From Rhizomys pruinosus (taxonomy: Eukaryota; Chordata; Mammalia; Rodentia; Spalacidae), in the NCBI GenBank assembly GCA_009823505.1, contig VZQC01006589.1, positions 7,939,275-8,003,274 of the forward strand: a stretch of 64,000 nucleotides of DNA, given 5' to 3'. The translations under genes and the position numbers were made by a program. The notes beneath the pieces were generated by a model. That model did not search any database and was not told where the DNA came from. It saw only the letters and a list, made by a program, of their open reading frames with translations. This document shows positions 10,640 through 22,433 of this stretch, in pieces; within the stretch, counting starts at the first letter, position 1; each line of letters begins with the position of its first letter.

Positions 10640-11005
10640 CCTCCCATTCTCTTGTTTGCCCAGTGCTTTGTGTGATGTTTGAATGAGGCTCAGATATTGT
10701 TCCCAGGTTGGTGCTGCTGTTAGGGAAGGTCTGGAGGCTTTGGGGGTGAAGCCTTGCTGGAGGAAGTAAGTCACTGAGGGCAGGCTTTGAGAGTGTACTG
10801 CCTCCTCCCTTCCATGTTGCTGTCTCTGCCTGCTTGAGGACAGAGACGGGACGTTTCAGTGTCCTGTTCTGACTACCTGCTGCAATGTCTCCCTTGTTAT
10901 GATGGACTCTCTCTCTGAAATCATAAGCAAAACTGAACTTTTTCTTCAGTAAATCATTTTTGGTAATGGTGATTTATCACAGCAACAAAAAATAATAATT
11001 AAGAT
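10640..11005 (+). mobile_element. MaLR/ERVL-type LTR remnant
   Basis: The order GGCTCAGATATTGTTCCCAG, GCCTTGCTGGAGGAAGTAAG, CACTGAGGGCAGGCTTTGAG, CTGAACTTTTTC and TTATCACAGCAACA follows the common rodent MaLR-type LTR ending in 'tttgtcacagcaac'. There is no internal sequence. The exact family is not assigned. Confidence 0.6.
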
Positions 11006-11007
11006 TT

Positions 11008-11205
11008 TTTAATTGATGTTTACTGTTTTGGGCAGTTTACTCTTTCAGTCAGTTCTTTGAACAAGTCTTTTCTGTTGTTGTTCCCTTTAAATTTATACAA
11101 TCTGCACATATACCAAAATTAGTATAGGTTAAGTCCAAAACATGTTTAGGGATTAACCTTTTAACAGTAGAGTTACATGCAGGTAAAAAGAAATATTACT
11201 TTACA
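11008..11205 (-). mobile_element. L1 3' UTR fragment
   Basis: Reverse complement of the L1 3' UTR (TTTCAGTCAGTTCTTTGA, GTTGTTGTTCCCTTTAAATT), comparable with 10310-10440. It is truncated at both ends. Confidence 0.7.
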
Positions 11206-11249
11206 TTCCTACATTTCATCTCAAGTGGAAATCTTAAACCTTTTAACCA

Positions 11250-11365
11250 CTATTCTTCACCTCATCCATGCCAAGTATTTACTTTGTATAAATGAAATAG
11301 TATTCTACTTGTCCTGTTGTGATTGGCTTATTCAACTTAGCATAATGTCCTGGAAGTTAATCTAT
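11250..11365 (-). mobile_element. Ancient mammalian L1 remnant
   Basis: GATTGGCTTATTCAACTTAG followed by CATAATGTCCTGGAAGTTAA is the reverse complement of an old L1M-type 3' coding/UTR block. Highly decayed, and shared in type across placental mammals. Confidence 0.5.
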
Positions 11366-11796
11366 GTAGTATAATCTTATAAAAATTTCCTTGAAGGAAG
11401 TTGCAGATTTGGTTCACTCCTCTCCTATTAGTGATAATAGACATTATTTAAAATACTGATTGGTCATTTCTTTGGAGATATGACTATCCCTATTGAAATG
11501 TCAGAATAATATTATTATTGCCCATATATTCTTCCTTGGCATAGTTCCAAATACAGAACTGTTAATATGAGCCATGGAAACAGAAGCAATCCTTTCATGC
11601 TACAGCTATATGTTAAAAACTATGCTAATTATTTAGAGGTGATATCTTGTTAAATTCTGTTCATTGCTTATTGAGACAGGTAGACTTATTAACCACTTTT
11701 CATAGTAAATATACTGTGCTCTAGGGAAGTGATGTAACATATCTAGTCCAGAGAGACAGTATTTGACAATGCTTGTGTTTAAATTTAGACTCTTGG
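11366..11796. other. Single-copy A/T-rich sequence
   Basis: I see no repeat, open frame or splice-bounded exon here. Confidence 0.4.
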
Positions 11797-11930
11797 ACTT
11801 ACCTTAATCCTAGAACTCAGGAGGCAGAAGCAGGTGGATCATTGCAAGATGGGGCCCATCCTGATTTCCAAAGTGAGTTATAGGTTGGTTGATCCTACAA
11901 GGAGACCCTGTCACAAAAAATAAATAATAA
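11797..11930 (+). mobile_element. Divergent B1 SINE
   Basis: Contains TTAATCCTAGAACTCAGGAG, GCAGAAGCAGGTGGATCATT and GGAGACCCTGTCACAAAAAA. Many substitutions, so an old copy. The spurious minus-strand frame over it is a SINE shadow. Confidence 0.8.
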
Positions 11931-12209
11931 AACCCTTTTGCAATACATGTATCTGCATTTACTAGCAAGTATGTGCATATGTGTTTCTGACTATGCACAC
12001 CAGTAAGTGGCTAAAGTATAATTAGTAATTAGACTCAGACAATACAATTTTGTATTAGAATAAGAAAACATTCAGCTACACAAATAAGGATGCAATTTCC
12101 TATATTAAAATTCTAAGTGTTTTTTTTTTCCTATGTGCGATTAGAATAGTAATTGTTTTCTAACTTCACAAAAAAATTGAATTGTCTATTTTAATAAAGA
12201 AAATCTGTA

Positions 12210-12428
12210 CTTTGTTTATTTATTTTTAAATGTGTATGAATGTGCTGTCTGCATGTAGGTTTGTGCACCTGTGTCATGCAATGCCATAGAAGTCAGAAGC
12301 AAGTGTCAGATTCCCCTGGAACTGGAGTTAAAGATGGTTCTCAGCTGCCATGTGGGTGCTGGGAATCGAACCCTGGTCCTCTGCAAGAGCAGTCGGCGCT
12401 CTAACTGCTAGGCCATCTCTCCAGCCCA
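12210..12428 (-). mobile_element. B2-type SINE, older subfamily
   Basis: Reverse-strand B2 ending CCATCTCTCCAGCCC at its head. The TSD GAAAATCTGTA is at 12199-12209 and 12429-12439. It has one copy of the CCTGGAACTGGAGTT block, not the 17-bp duplication seen in CpG-rich copies. Confidence 0.9.
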
Positions 12429-12439
12429 GAAAATCTGTA

Positions 12440-13744
12440 GTTTTTGTTATGCTTTTTATGTCACAGAACAGCTTATGAAGTTGATTTTATACTGTGGATG
12501 CTCTATGCATGTTATAGCAATTAGACAAAAAGTATGCTCTTAACTACCAAACACCCATAAATATCCCACTATGAATACTTAAATAAATGTATCCATACAT
12601 TGTGCAATGTGCTGGGGATGACAATCATCCCAAGTGGAAAGCCAGTTCAAGAAAAGATATCCACTTTGAATCTCATCCTGACATAATTTATCTTTTGTTT
12701 ACATGATAATTTACAACCGCACTTCACCATTGAACTACAACCACAGGCCTGTTGACTATTGGCATTATTGTTCTTACCATTTCTATCTTTTCCTTTAAAG
12801 CTAGAGCATGGCATGTCATATCTCCAGGAAGATCAAAAGGATAGCTCTTCCAGTATGCTGGGATTAATAACTGAACATCAGTGTATGGTAATTACTCATC
12901 ATATGTTTGCACCTCCAAAATAGAGTTTGTGAATATTTGGACAAAGGAAAGAAAATCTTCATGGGGTTATTTTGTAGTTGTGGGATAAAGGTAGAAGGGA
13001 AGTGGTAAAAATTTCAATTCTAACAAATGGCTCAGTAGTGTAGCACAGTGAATGCCCTTTATGATAATGATATCTCTTTACAAGATGAACCAGATAAAAA
13101 TATGATTACTAAGCTGTCAGTACATTTTAGACAGTATGATATAAGTTATACCCTACTTCATAATTTTCCTCAGAGACTGTATATTTAAGACTAAGCAAAC
13201 TATGACCATCACAAGACCACTTGTCTCTACTCCCATATAATATGGAGAAACAGCAGTCAGCGAGGCATATGGCCCCTCACTGAGCCTCCACACTCCAGAT
13301 GCACTTAGTAGAGCGCAAAGACATTACAGCATAGTAGCCTGCAAACATCATTATAGGTAAATGTTATAAAAGGAAAGTACACGGTTCTATTGTCCTGGTG
13401 CTTGGCTCCCTGTGGAAATGCCATTTAGGCTGAGATGCAGAGGCTGAAATCAGTAAGCTGGATAAAGAAAGCAGAGAGGACACTGGGAAGCTGCAAAGAC
13501 TGGGAGGCAGAAAACAGGAGAGCTTGGAAAGGGACTGAATGCTTTTTGCCTGCCTTTCAAATTAGTGTATTTAAGTACTAAACCCTGTGGTGCTGGAAGG
13601 AGACGTTCTGGGAAGTGATTGTCGACATGGTGACACAGATCTTCACACACTGAGTAAGGAGTCGGAAAGTAACTTCCATGCTGCTTTGCCAAGAGAACAC
13701 AAAGCAAGATGTTGCCATCTGTGAACCAGAAAACAAACCCTTCA
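12440..13744. other. Single-copy sequence, no gene seen
   Basis: About 1.3 kb without a recognisable repeat. Short open frames (for example 13450-13707 on the minus strand) lack splice signals or family resemblance. Confidence 0.4.
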
Positions 13745-13880
13745 AGGCTCTAAATCAGCCAGTGCCTTGACCACGCTCATTCTAGTCTCCAGAGCTGTAA
13801 GAAATAATATTCCATTATTTATAAGCCACCAGCTTGAGATATTATATTATAGTAATGACGTAGACTAAGAAGACAGTCTG
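13745..13880 (+). mobile_element. MLT1-like ancient MaLR LTR, 3' part
   Basis: TCTCCAGAGCTGTAAGAAAT, TTATTTATAAGCCACCAGCT and GTAGACTAAGAAGACAG follow the 3' end of MLT1 LTRs ('cagaactgtgagaaataaa...ataagccaccc...agactaagaca'). It predates rodents, which marks the surrounding 12.4-14.4 kb as old ancestral sequence. Confidence 0.6.
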
Positions 13881-14435
13881 TCAACAGCAGAAACTTTGCA
13901 GAGGTTTTCTTAAACAACAAAAAAGGTCCCTGAGATTGAGAATAAATGGAATGTGTGAGGTTTCTTCTACCCAGTACTGATTAGCCTATAGTGGCTGTGT
14001 TGAATCTGTGTCAGGAAAATCGGTGGGGTGGGCAAGGGACTGTTCAAGTAGTACCAGCAGGAAGTACAGAGGGCAGGAAGCTTGGGGCTTTCTGTACCCA
14101 GAAGTTATGGAGAGAGATGGAAGGACACATCCTGGAATAGATGGGAGTTCCTGTCCTGTCACCACCACCTTCAGATGCCGAGTCTGATTCATGCTTTCAT
14201 CTGTGGAATAAAAGATTCCCTAATAGTTCCTCTGCTCCCTTCTAGACCGAATTGATGTTGAGTAATTGGCTTCTACAAAACAAGAGGAGATTACAGCTGA
14301 AGTGTTTTAGTGGGAAAAAAAAAAAAAAAACCCTTCATGGAAGTCAACACATTAAGGAAAATCTACAAATTCCATTTACAGGAAGCTCTAAGATCTTTCA
14401 TTTAGGTAAAAGCATTTTTAAAATTTATATGTTCA
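13881..14435. other. Single-copy sequence with a short poly(A)
   Basis: No coding or repeat signal apart from an A16 run at about 14313-14330. Confidence 0.4.
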
Positions 14436-14588
14436 AGCCAGGCATGGTGGCACACACCTGTAATCCCAGCACTTCGGAGGCAGAGGCAGGCAAATCTCTG
14501 TGACTTCAAGGCCAGCCTGGTCTACATAGTGAATTCCTGGACAGCTGGGGCTAAAGGGAGACCCTGTCTCAAAAGGACCAAAAATAAT
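14436..14588 (+). mobile_element. B1 SINE
   Basis: GCCAGGCATGGTGGCACACA to CCCTGTCTCAAAAGGACC, near full length and moderately diverged. Confidence 0.9.
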
Positions 14589-14747
14589 GTATATATTCAA
14601 AATGTGACTATATGCATATATATCCATACATGAATGTAAACAACAACACATAACTTGCATGTGTGATGGAAGTAGAAGTGGTACTGTAAGGGGAAAAACA
14701 GGATCAAAAGGAAGGGAAAGAGCCTCCTCTTCCCCTTCCTATTGATC

Positions 14748-14829
14748 CTGGAGGAAGAGGAGGAGGAGGAGGAGGGGGGGGAGGAAGAGGAGGAGGAGGA
14801 GTGGGAGGAGGAGGAGGAGGGGAGGAAGT
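14748..14829. repeat. (GGA)n purine-strand microsatellite
   Basis: An almost uninterrupted G/A strand of GGA/GAA units. Mirror-repeat purine tracts of this kind can adopt triplex structure. The Ser-rich and Glu-rich open frames here are artefacts of it. Confidence 0.95.
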
Positions 14830-14950
14830 GTGGGGAAATGTGCTCCACAAACAATATACAGTTGTGTGAAATTGTCCTTATACAAAATAGTACATACATA
14901 ATAAAATTGAATCTATATGCATTATATAATGGTATTCTTTTGTTTTTATA

Positions 14951-15098
14951 TTCTTTTGTTTGGTTTTGGAGACAGATTCTTCTTGTAGCCCCAGTTGGCC
15001 TGGAACTTGCTTTGTAGACCAGTCTGGTCTGTACCTCACAGACATCCTCCTGCCTCTGGCTCCTGAGTGCTGAGGTTAAAGGTGTGCACCACCTCAGT
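14951..15098 (-). mobile_element. B1 SINE, diverged
   Basis: Reverse-strand B1 with TTTTGGAGACAGATTCTTCT at the tail side and AGTGCTGAGGTTAAAGG near the head. Confidence 0.8.
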
Positions 15099-15230
15099 AA
15101 CCTCTATATTGACATTTTTTAAATTTGATACTAAAACTATATATTATATTTACATATATATATATATGAGGCATCTAAAGAACATTTTAAACATCCATGT
15201 CTGAAGACCCCCAAACCAAGAATTTAGTTA

Positions 15231-15360
15231 ATTATTTATTTTTGTTTTTGAGACAGAGTTTGAGGTGTCTCAGTCTGACCACTAAGCATGGCCTTGAGCT
15301 TCTGACCCTCTGCTCCACCTTCAGTTTGCTGAGATCACAGGCTTGTGCCACCTCACCTAA
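15231..15360 (-). mobile_element. B1 SINE, strongly diverged
   Basis: TTTTTGAGACAGAGTTTGAG and GAGATCACAGGCTTGTGCCA mark an old reverse-strand B1. Confidence 0.65.
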
Positions 15361-17260
15361 TTTTATCTAATTCATTATGTCATATATGTATCTATATATG
15401 TATATATTTATTACATATGATTTCTGTTTTATTCACGTTACTTGGCCAATTAATGCAATACTTCCAGATCACCTTTCAAGAACAATCCATAGAGATACAC
15501 AGTCCTACAGACCTGAAACCTTCAGCTTTTTACTGTTTCAAAAGTCTTTTCCTTCTGGATTTACATAGAATTGTGTACCACTGATGCCAGACTCAGAATC
15601 TACTCCATGCTGGCCACAGGGTCTTGGTTACAAATCCCAGGCAGTCTGAGGTTACAGATGTGCAGCTCAGCTAAATCAGGGCTTCCTGCTGTGATTATAA
15701 ACAGACACAGCAATAATGAGCGCTCCCACCCATTTAACCATATCCATCTCTGTCTGCTTGGGAGAATTCCAAGTGAAACCATTTATCAATTGGATCTTCA
15801 AGCATTTTTCTTTCCTTTTCTTTTAGGCAATCTATAAAAGAAACTTATTTTCAGCTAGGAACAAATAATGAATCCTCATGACAAATGGGAAAAATAAAAA
15901 TCCCATATCTGTAGTTCTGCCCATATATCCAATCTCATCTAAGTAGGCATAGTAATGAATAAATTGAGCCAACTGCATCTGAGTATTAAGTAAACTATCC
16001 CCTTTTTGATGGAGATTAGTTTGATCTTAGAGTCAGTCAAAAGCTACTGAGAAAAATGTGAAATATGTCAATCCTCATCTGGTTCCCCTTCCTTATTGTC
16101 TTCCCCTTTCTCATTTTATTCTTTCTAATGACTGTAATTCTCTTATACTTTTCAACATTAATTCTCATTTATCACTCATAGCATTCTCTGATGTATAAGT
16201 AACAGATGTCAGCAGTTGAGACAAACAAAAGAAGGTGAGCATCTCAGCCAATCTAACAGGTAGGGAAAGGCTGAAATCTTCAAAGCCAAACAATTTGCTC
16301 CATGGGACACTGAAATTAGGATTTGATTCTTTTAGAAACCTTTATAGTTGAGAATAATCAATGTCATAGTAGAAAATATGGTTTATTTTCCAGGGAAAAA
16401 TACATGCTGAGCTTTTGTATACAGGGACAGGGTGAAGGCACTAGATCATACCTTATCATAGGCCAGAATGATGTCAGATGATGTCAGGTGACGGATGCTT
16501 AAAACTGGGTAGATCCGAAGATTACATAAAGTTGGCATAATAAACGATGACCAACATGAAGATCTCTACTGCTGACAACTCCATAATTTCTATCATGGCC
16601 TCACAGCCAGACAGCCAAGCAGCCATTAGTCATTGCACAGTTGTCAGGGTGAATGCAATTGTGCTTCTGACCTCTGAATCATCTCAAGGTTCTCCGAATC
16701 AGCTTGCTCTGTTTTCCACCAATACTAATGTAAATTATAAGTCCTTCATATTTAGGAAGATTCAGGTCTCTTAATTATCAGTAATGCTTAAAAGTAGAAC
16801 AAGAATAAAAATTGATACTTCAGAACCTCAGATATATGACTATGTGAATAGCTTCCAAATACTGAATATTCAATAAGTACCATGAAGAGAACATTCTCTA
16901 TGCTAATAATTTACTATAAAGTCTTTAATGCTGCCTCCACTATCCATAAAGCAATTGAAGATTAGAATGTCTGAGTTTATTGCTCAAGCTTGCATATCTG
17001 TTAAAGGGAACTAGAAGGATTTGAACTTAAATAAGACTGTTAAGACTCATGTGTACACCACCTTGTTTTACTGCCTCTTATGGTATTATACTTCGAATTG
17101 GAAATGTTGCACACAGTCTCATGTTTGGAGTGCTTGTTTTCCATCTGCTGGCACTGATAAAGCGGATGGTGTAACAATTAAAATGTGGGGCATAGATGAG
17201 AAATATCTTGCTAGTAGCCAGCCTTTGGGAGTTGTAGACTGGTCCCTGGTTCTGGCCATT
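15361..17260. other. Single-copy sequence with TA-rich patch
   Basis: TATGTATCTATATATGTATA near 15385-15410, then about 1.8 kb of unremarkable A/T-rich DNA. Short frames (15571-15837, 16547-16774) have no recognisable family, conserved start context or splice sites. Confidence 0.4.
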
Positions 17261-17637
17261 GTGATAGTAGGAGATGACTCTGCTGTGACAGTAGGAGATG
17301 ACTCTGCTGTGACAGTAGGAGATGACTCTGCTGTGATAGTAGGGGATGGCTCTGCTGTGACAGTAGGAGGTGACTCTTCTGTGACAGTAGGAGATGACTG
17401 CTGTGACAGTAGGAGATGACTCTGCTGTGACAGTAGGAGGTGACTCTGCTGTGATAGTAGGAGATGACTGCTGTGACAGTAGGAGATGACTCTGCTGTGA
17501 CAGTAGGAGATGACTCTGCTGTGATAGTAGGAGATGACTCTTCTGTGACAGTAGGAGATGACTCTGCTGTGACAGTAGATGACTCTGCTGTGACAGTAGG
17601 AGATGACTCTGCTGTGACAGTAGGAGATGACTCTGCT
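17261..17637. repeat. Minisatellite, 24-bp unit x 16
   Basis: Sixteen head-to-tail units of GTGACAGTAGGAGATGACTC+TGCT. Thirteen are 24 bp, units 6 and 9 are 22 bp (2-bp loss) and unit 14 is 21 bp (3-bp loss). Variants are shared between units: GTGATAG starts units 1, 4, 9 and 12; TTCT ends 5 and 12; GAGGTGAC is in 5 and 8. Because 24 is a multiple of 3, both strands show long artificial frames (VTVGDDSA on the plus strand, SRVISYCH on the minus). The 22-bp units break them, so I do not call a protein. Confidence 0.97.
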
Positions 17638-18197
17638 GCAGGCCCTCACTGTTGAAACTCCACCATGCATTATCTTACATGAAGAACTGAAACTATTGGC
17701 CAAAGTCAAGTCTTAAGCTGTTACATAAGTACTCATGATAGGAACACAAAGATAATGAATAGAGAAACTTAAATCACAAGAAATAGAATGATTCTTCAAC
17801 TTAACCTGACCATGTGGTTCTCTAGGCCTTTGGAGCTAGTTTACAGGAGGAATTTGGATGCCCTAAGAGATGAGGGCTGTATAGACTGTTTGATACTTTA
17901 AGCAGAGCTTAATGGGTGATTTTAGTAGGAGTTCACTAGAATGTTGGTAGAGATCCAGAATGTGATGACTGACTTGATTCATGAAGTACCAGATGGGAAT
18001 GAGATTTGATTGGGAGGTATACAAATGATTATTTATGTTATATTCTGGCAAAAATGTTCATATTCTACCTATGTCCTAAAATTATAAGTGAGGATGAATT
18101 AAAAAATAATTAACTAATTAAATGGGAGCAAAAATTGATAATAGTTTAGGATTGAAGCTATGGCATGGTTTGATTGTCTGCTTTTAAGACAGATTTA
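17638..18197. other. Single-copy sequence
   Basis: Flank of the minisatellite. No repeat or coding feature seen. Confidence 0.4.
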
Positions 18198-18335
18198 CAG
18201 CTGGGCTTGGTAGCACTTAGGAGGCAGACACAGGCAGATCTTTGTGAGTTCAAGGCCAGCCTGGTCTACAGAATAAGTTCCAGGACAGCTGGGGCTACAA
18301 AGAGCCCCTGTCTCAAAAAGCAAACCCCCCCCAAA
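18198..18335 (+). mobile_element. B1 SINE with internal deletion
   Basis: GCTGGGCTTGGTAGCACTTA shows loss of the A-box spacer segment normally between 'ggtggc' and 'cccagcactt'. The rest is a normal B1 ending in CTGTCTCAAAAAGC. Confidence 0.85.
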
Positions 18336-18527
18336 AATAGACAGGCTTGCATTGAGACGCTATCGCAAAAATGTAGAATATAAAGGTGTGAAAGTGAGCA
18401 GTTTTTTCTAAAATACCTATATTTAGAGCTATTGATAAAGCTATTATAATAATTGAAGAGATTAATGCCATTGAAGTTATTCCAAACACTTTTGCACTGA
18501 AGTCATAGAAGAGTGTCTTGATGGTGA

Positions 18528-20838
18528 GATAGTCCCACCAAAGTTCATGGGGTATATATATCCAAAGCCCTCATCCAACTGCAGATATACTTGTACATCC
18601 AAGTTTATTGTTGCTCTTTTGACAAATTCCATTTCCTAAGAAATGGAAACAACCTAAATGTCCCCCAACTGATAAGTGGATAATGAAAATGTGGTACATT
18701 TACAAAATGGAATTCTACTCAGAGATAAAGAAAGAAGAAATCATGAAATATGAATGGAATTAGAAATATTTATACTAAGTCAAGTAACACAGACTCGGAA
18801 AAGCAAAGGATGTATGTTCTGTCTCATTTGTGGCTCTTAGCACCAATCCATTAGATGTGAGTATATATCCTGATATAACAGCAGGAGCCAGGGAAATGGA
18901 AAGGGACCAGATGTGTAAAGGGAAAGAGAGAGACTGAGGAGGGGATAGCAGGAAACAGATGTTACCAAGGGGGGGCATGGGGAAATGGAGACATTTCACT
19001 CTGGAAGGAGGACGGAGGACATACAAGGAGTAATGGGAGTAAACGGGAAGAAGCACCTCAGGAGAAGGGAGCACTAGGAGACAGGCAATACCAAGGGGAC
19101 AGTCAGGGTACTTTAACTGAAGAAGTAAAAGGAAGATTAGACATGGAGAGGATGAGAGATAAATAAAATTTGGATGGTATGAAAAACCAGAGGAAAATGT
19201 ATTAAGTCACTCCTCTCCAGAAAAATATGCATCCTGAACATGAGTGCAGGTATATACCGAAGGTGATATAACAAGAAACACAATGCCATATAGGAGAAAC
19301 TTCCCTTCCAGATGTTAGTCAGAGTAGTCCAAGAAGCGCCCAAAATAACACATGCTATCGTCATGGTAATTGGTTCCCGAAGATGGGACACACTTCGGGC
19401 ATGGGACTTGGAGAAATGGAGCTGGAAATGACCTAGAAGCCTTCACCCTGAAGACTAACTCTCAGTTCTAGAGGACACTATGTAAGCTTCTAATCAATGA
19501 TCTAGCCCTGCTCCAAAGACTAATAACCACAACACTGGCACAGCAAACTATATTGGTGCAGTAATAGCACTTTTATCTAGGGTGATCAACAGTCATGTAA
19601 TTGGAGTTAAAGCCTTCTCAATGAGAGAGAACTCGTGGGAGGCACTGTAAACATAGACATAAATACATGGCTGGAGAGGTCACAGATCCCAGAGGAAAAC
19701 ACTCTCTCTGGCTAATCTCTAAACAAAAGAAATGTCTTACTGTATGATAAATGTGGGTCCTTATATTTACAGACAAGTATACTATACACCACTTATCAAA
19801 ATATCTTCTTTTTGCCAAGGTTAGAGACTATTACAGAGTTGCACAACTGGTCACACACAGAGAATACATGTCTGAGAGATCCCCAGCCCTACATGGAACC
19901 TCTATACCTAAGGTCATAGAACATAGAACAGGGATTGGAGAGAACACTAAAACACCCCTCAAGTCTTACCAGTGAAGTTTTCTCATACAACAGAGTGAAA
20001 TCCACACAGAAGGTTACAACTGACCAAGTCTTAGAGTATAAGAGACTCCAGAGAACATGCTCTTGGAGAGGACTCCTATATTAAATCTCACCTACTCATG
20101 ACTCAGGGACTATTGTGGAATAAGAGGTGAGAAGATTGTTGGTTTATAAACATAAGGAAATAGGCTTTGGGGCCTCTGGGAACTAGCTGGTGTGAACGTG
20201 CAACAGTGATCACAGCATGTACAAGATCCATGCTAACTCAGATAAAAACCCAGCAAAGAACTGAGGAAATGCCATCAGGTCCAACCTCAGCAGAGGAACT
20301 ATTAGCAATTGATTACTGTGGGGTGAGGAAGAGTCGATCTTCTTCAATGGACTGACTTTTTTTTTAATATTTTTTTAATTTTATTTATTTCTGTATGTGT
20401 ATGAATGCACTGTCTGCATACAGGTCTGTGCACCCGTGTCGTGCAATGCCGCGGAGGTCAGAAGAGGGCATCGGATTCCCATGGAACTGGAGTTCTCCTG
20501 GAATTGGAGTTTTTGGACGGTTCTCGGCCGCCATGTGGGTGCTGGGGATCGAACCCGGGTCCTCTGCAAGAGCGGTCGGCGCTCCCAACCACTAGGCCAT
20601 CTCTCCAGCCCCCAATGGACTGACGTTTGATAGGCTGACTAGACTCCAGTGAATGAACTTGTGTAAAGGCAAATCTGTACACATATGCTTGACTGGATGG
20701 GTCTTCAACACATATGACAGAATGCACAAAATCAGTAGGCGGAGGCTGCTGAGAGTGTGAGTGGGAGAGGTATCTACATTTGATTGAGATCTATTATGTT
20801 AAATGGACACAAACTCAACAAAAATATGTTATTAAAAA
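18528..20838 (+). mobile_element. Old L1: ORF2 end plus ~2-kb 3' UTR, carrying a B2
   Basis: The ORF2 C-terminal tail (GATAAGTGGATAATGAAAAT, TCAGAGATAAAGAAAGAAG, AAGTAACACAGACTCGG) is at 18540-18830. It is followed by a purine-rich 3' UTR (18890-19120) and a long tail (19120-20838) matching the layout at 60060-61768. All frames are broken. The B2 at 20357-20612 interrupts it. Confidence 0.75.
20357..20612 (-). mobile_element. B2-type SINE, young CpG-rich subfamily
   Basis: Full-length reverse-strand B2. The TSD CAATGGACTGAC is at 20345-20356 and 20613-20624. It carries the 17-bp tandem duplication CCTGGAATTGGAGTTTT after ACTGGAGTTCT, and many intact CpGs (GCCGCGGAGG, GGTCGGCGCTC). Confidence 0.97.
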
Positions 20839-20839
20839 A

Positions 20840-21420
20840 GAGATTATGGACTTAGACTGTGGAACTGTGGTCAGACTGTCAAGACACTGTAGACTCTTGA
20901 AGCTGGTCTTAATTCTCATGTTTAACATGGCCCCTGAGCCTTTGGGCCCACAGCAGAATCTTATGATTTCAAATTGAAATGTTCCCCCAGCATCATTTTC
21001 TAAATAATTATTCCCAGATAATGGTGTTGCTTTGGAAGTTTACAGAAACTTTAGCAGGTAGAGTTGTGTTATTATGACCAGATCACTGGGAAACAGTCTT
21101 TAAAGCTCAGCTCCTGGCTCCCAGTTCAGACTACTTTCCACTTCATACTAGAGGAGCCTCTACCACACATCATGTGATTCCTGTCATACAAACTCAGCAA
21201 TGCCCCCCTTCCCACGATAGGTTAACACCCTCTGAAGCCAGATCAAAGGAATTCTAGGTGCACACTTGGCTTTCCAGAGAACAAGGGTGTGAATGAGCTC
21301 TATTTTAGATGCTCATATCCCTGTCTGGGCAGGGTTGCAAGACTGAATTTCCCATCTTGGACTACAGCAATGCAGAGAAGAAGAACCAAGTCCGTAGGGC
21401 CTCTCTCTGGAGAACCAGAA
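20840..21420 (+). mobile_element. Probable MaLR-type internal/LTR remnant
   Basis: Phrases such as GAGATTATGGACTTAGACTG and TTCCCAGATAATGGTGTTGC are reminiscent of rodent MaLR internal and LTR starts, but similarity is weak and boundaries are not visible. Confidence 0.35.
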
Positions 21421-21738
21421 TGATGGTGAGGATCAATGGTAGCTGTCAACTTGACAGGCTCTATATCTGGACGATGAGCCTTAGCCATGCAGGTGGGTGA
21501 TTGTCTTGATTTCATTCACTGAAGTGGAAAGATCTTTCTGTTGTGGATGGGCCACTCCACAGCCAGTGACACTGGACTAGAGAAGAGAAATGGTGCTGAC
21601 CAGGGTCCATACATTCCTGGCCTTCTCATCTCTGCCTTGGTGGATTCTATCCTGAACTGTGAGCCAAAATAAACCCTTTCTTCCTGAAGTTGCATTGCCA
21701 GGTTATTTTATCAAAGTAACAAAAAAGTAACTATGACA
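21421..21738 (+). mobile_element. ERVL/MaLR-type solo LTR
   Basis: Begins TGATGGTGAGGATCAATGG with TGTCAACTTGACAGG. It ends with CTGAACTGTGAGCCAAAATA, an AATAAACC polyadenylation signal and GTAACTATGACA. The 5' 'tcaacttgac' and 3' 'gtgagccaaaataaa' pair is typical of rodent ERVL/MaLR LTRs. Confidence 0.7.
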
Positions 21739-22288
21739 GTGACTCTAGTAATCAAATGTGGAATGTGGTGTAAATCACACACCAGAGTTAACTCAATTTT
21801 CTATAGAAGGAAGATGAGGATGTATGAAGTCATCACCTCCCTGAGCGGTCATGAGAAAGATCTCAAAGGCATTAACTCCAACATAGGAGACTCCTCATTT
21901 CTCTCCTGATCAGAAAACAATCCTCCCAGGTGTATGAAGTATAGTGTCTTGAAATTTAGAAGTGTTCCCACAAGTAATGGCAGGAAGGCATCCAGAGCAT
22001 TTGCTACGGGAATGCATTGAACCCCATTCTTTTATTTTATTAATTCAGTAGAGTGTTAAATTGGAAATAGTGGGCTCTGGAATAAAATAGACTGAAGGTC
22101 AGCCACATATGTCCACTGTAAGTTTGAAGAAAAATTTTCTCTCAAAAATAATTATTCTGCGTAATGAGACAGGATTTCCTAAATCAATAAAATCTGGGTC
22201 AAGTTCATAAGGTTGTGATTTGATCATAGATAAGTTCTAGAGTTACAGAAAGGAACTGAACATTGGTTGATGTAGAAGTGCCTATTCT
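21739..22288. other. Single-copy sequence
   Basis: No repeat or coding feature I can support. Confidence 0.4.
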
Positions 22289-22433
22289 TTTTTGTTGTTC
22301 GTTTAAGACAAGGTGTCCCTGTAGCCCCTGCTGGCCCAGAACTCCCTATGTGGCTTAAGCTGGCCTCAGTCTCACAGAGATCAGCTTGCCTCTGCCACCT
22401 GAGAGCTGAGATTACAGTTCTGTGCCACCTTAA
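22289..22433 (-). mobile_element. B1 SINE, diverged
   Basis: Reverse-strand B1 with an imperfect 14-bp TSD (GAAGTGCCTATTCT 22275-22288; GAAGTACCCATTCT 22434-22447). Confidence 0.85.

Noticed and set aside
13450..14192. Possible small host exons on the minus strand
   Set aside because: No recognisable domain, no consensus splice pair at the frame edges, and they border an ancient MLT1-like LTR.
14597..15017. Ser-rich and Glu-rich frames
   Set aside because: Translation of the GGA purine tract and adjoining B1.
17261..17637. CRISPR-like regular repeats
   Set aside because: Units are contiguous without spacers, and the setting is a mammalian genome. It is a minisatellite.
17119..17709. 196-codon minus-strand and 132-codon plus-strand frames
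   Set aside because: Produced by the 24-bp minisatellite, whose unit length is a multiple of three. No non-repetitive domain and no start or splice support.
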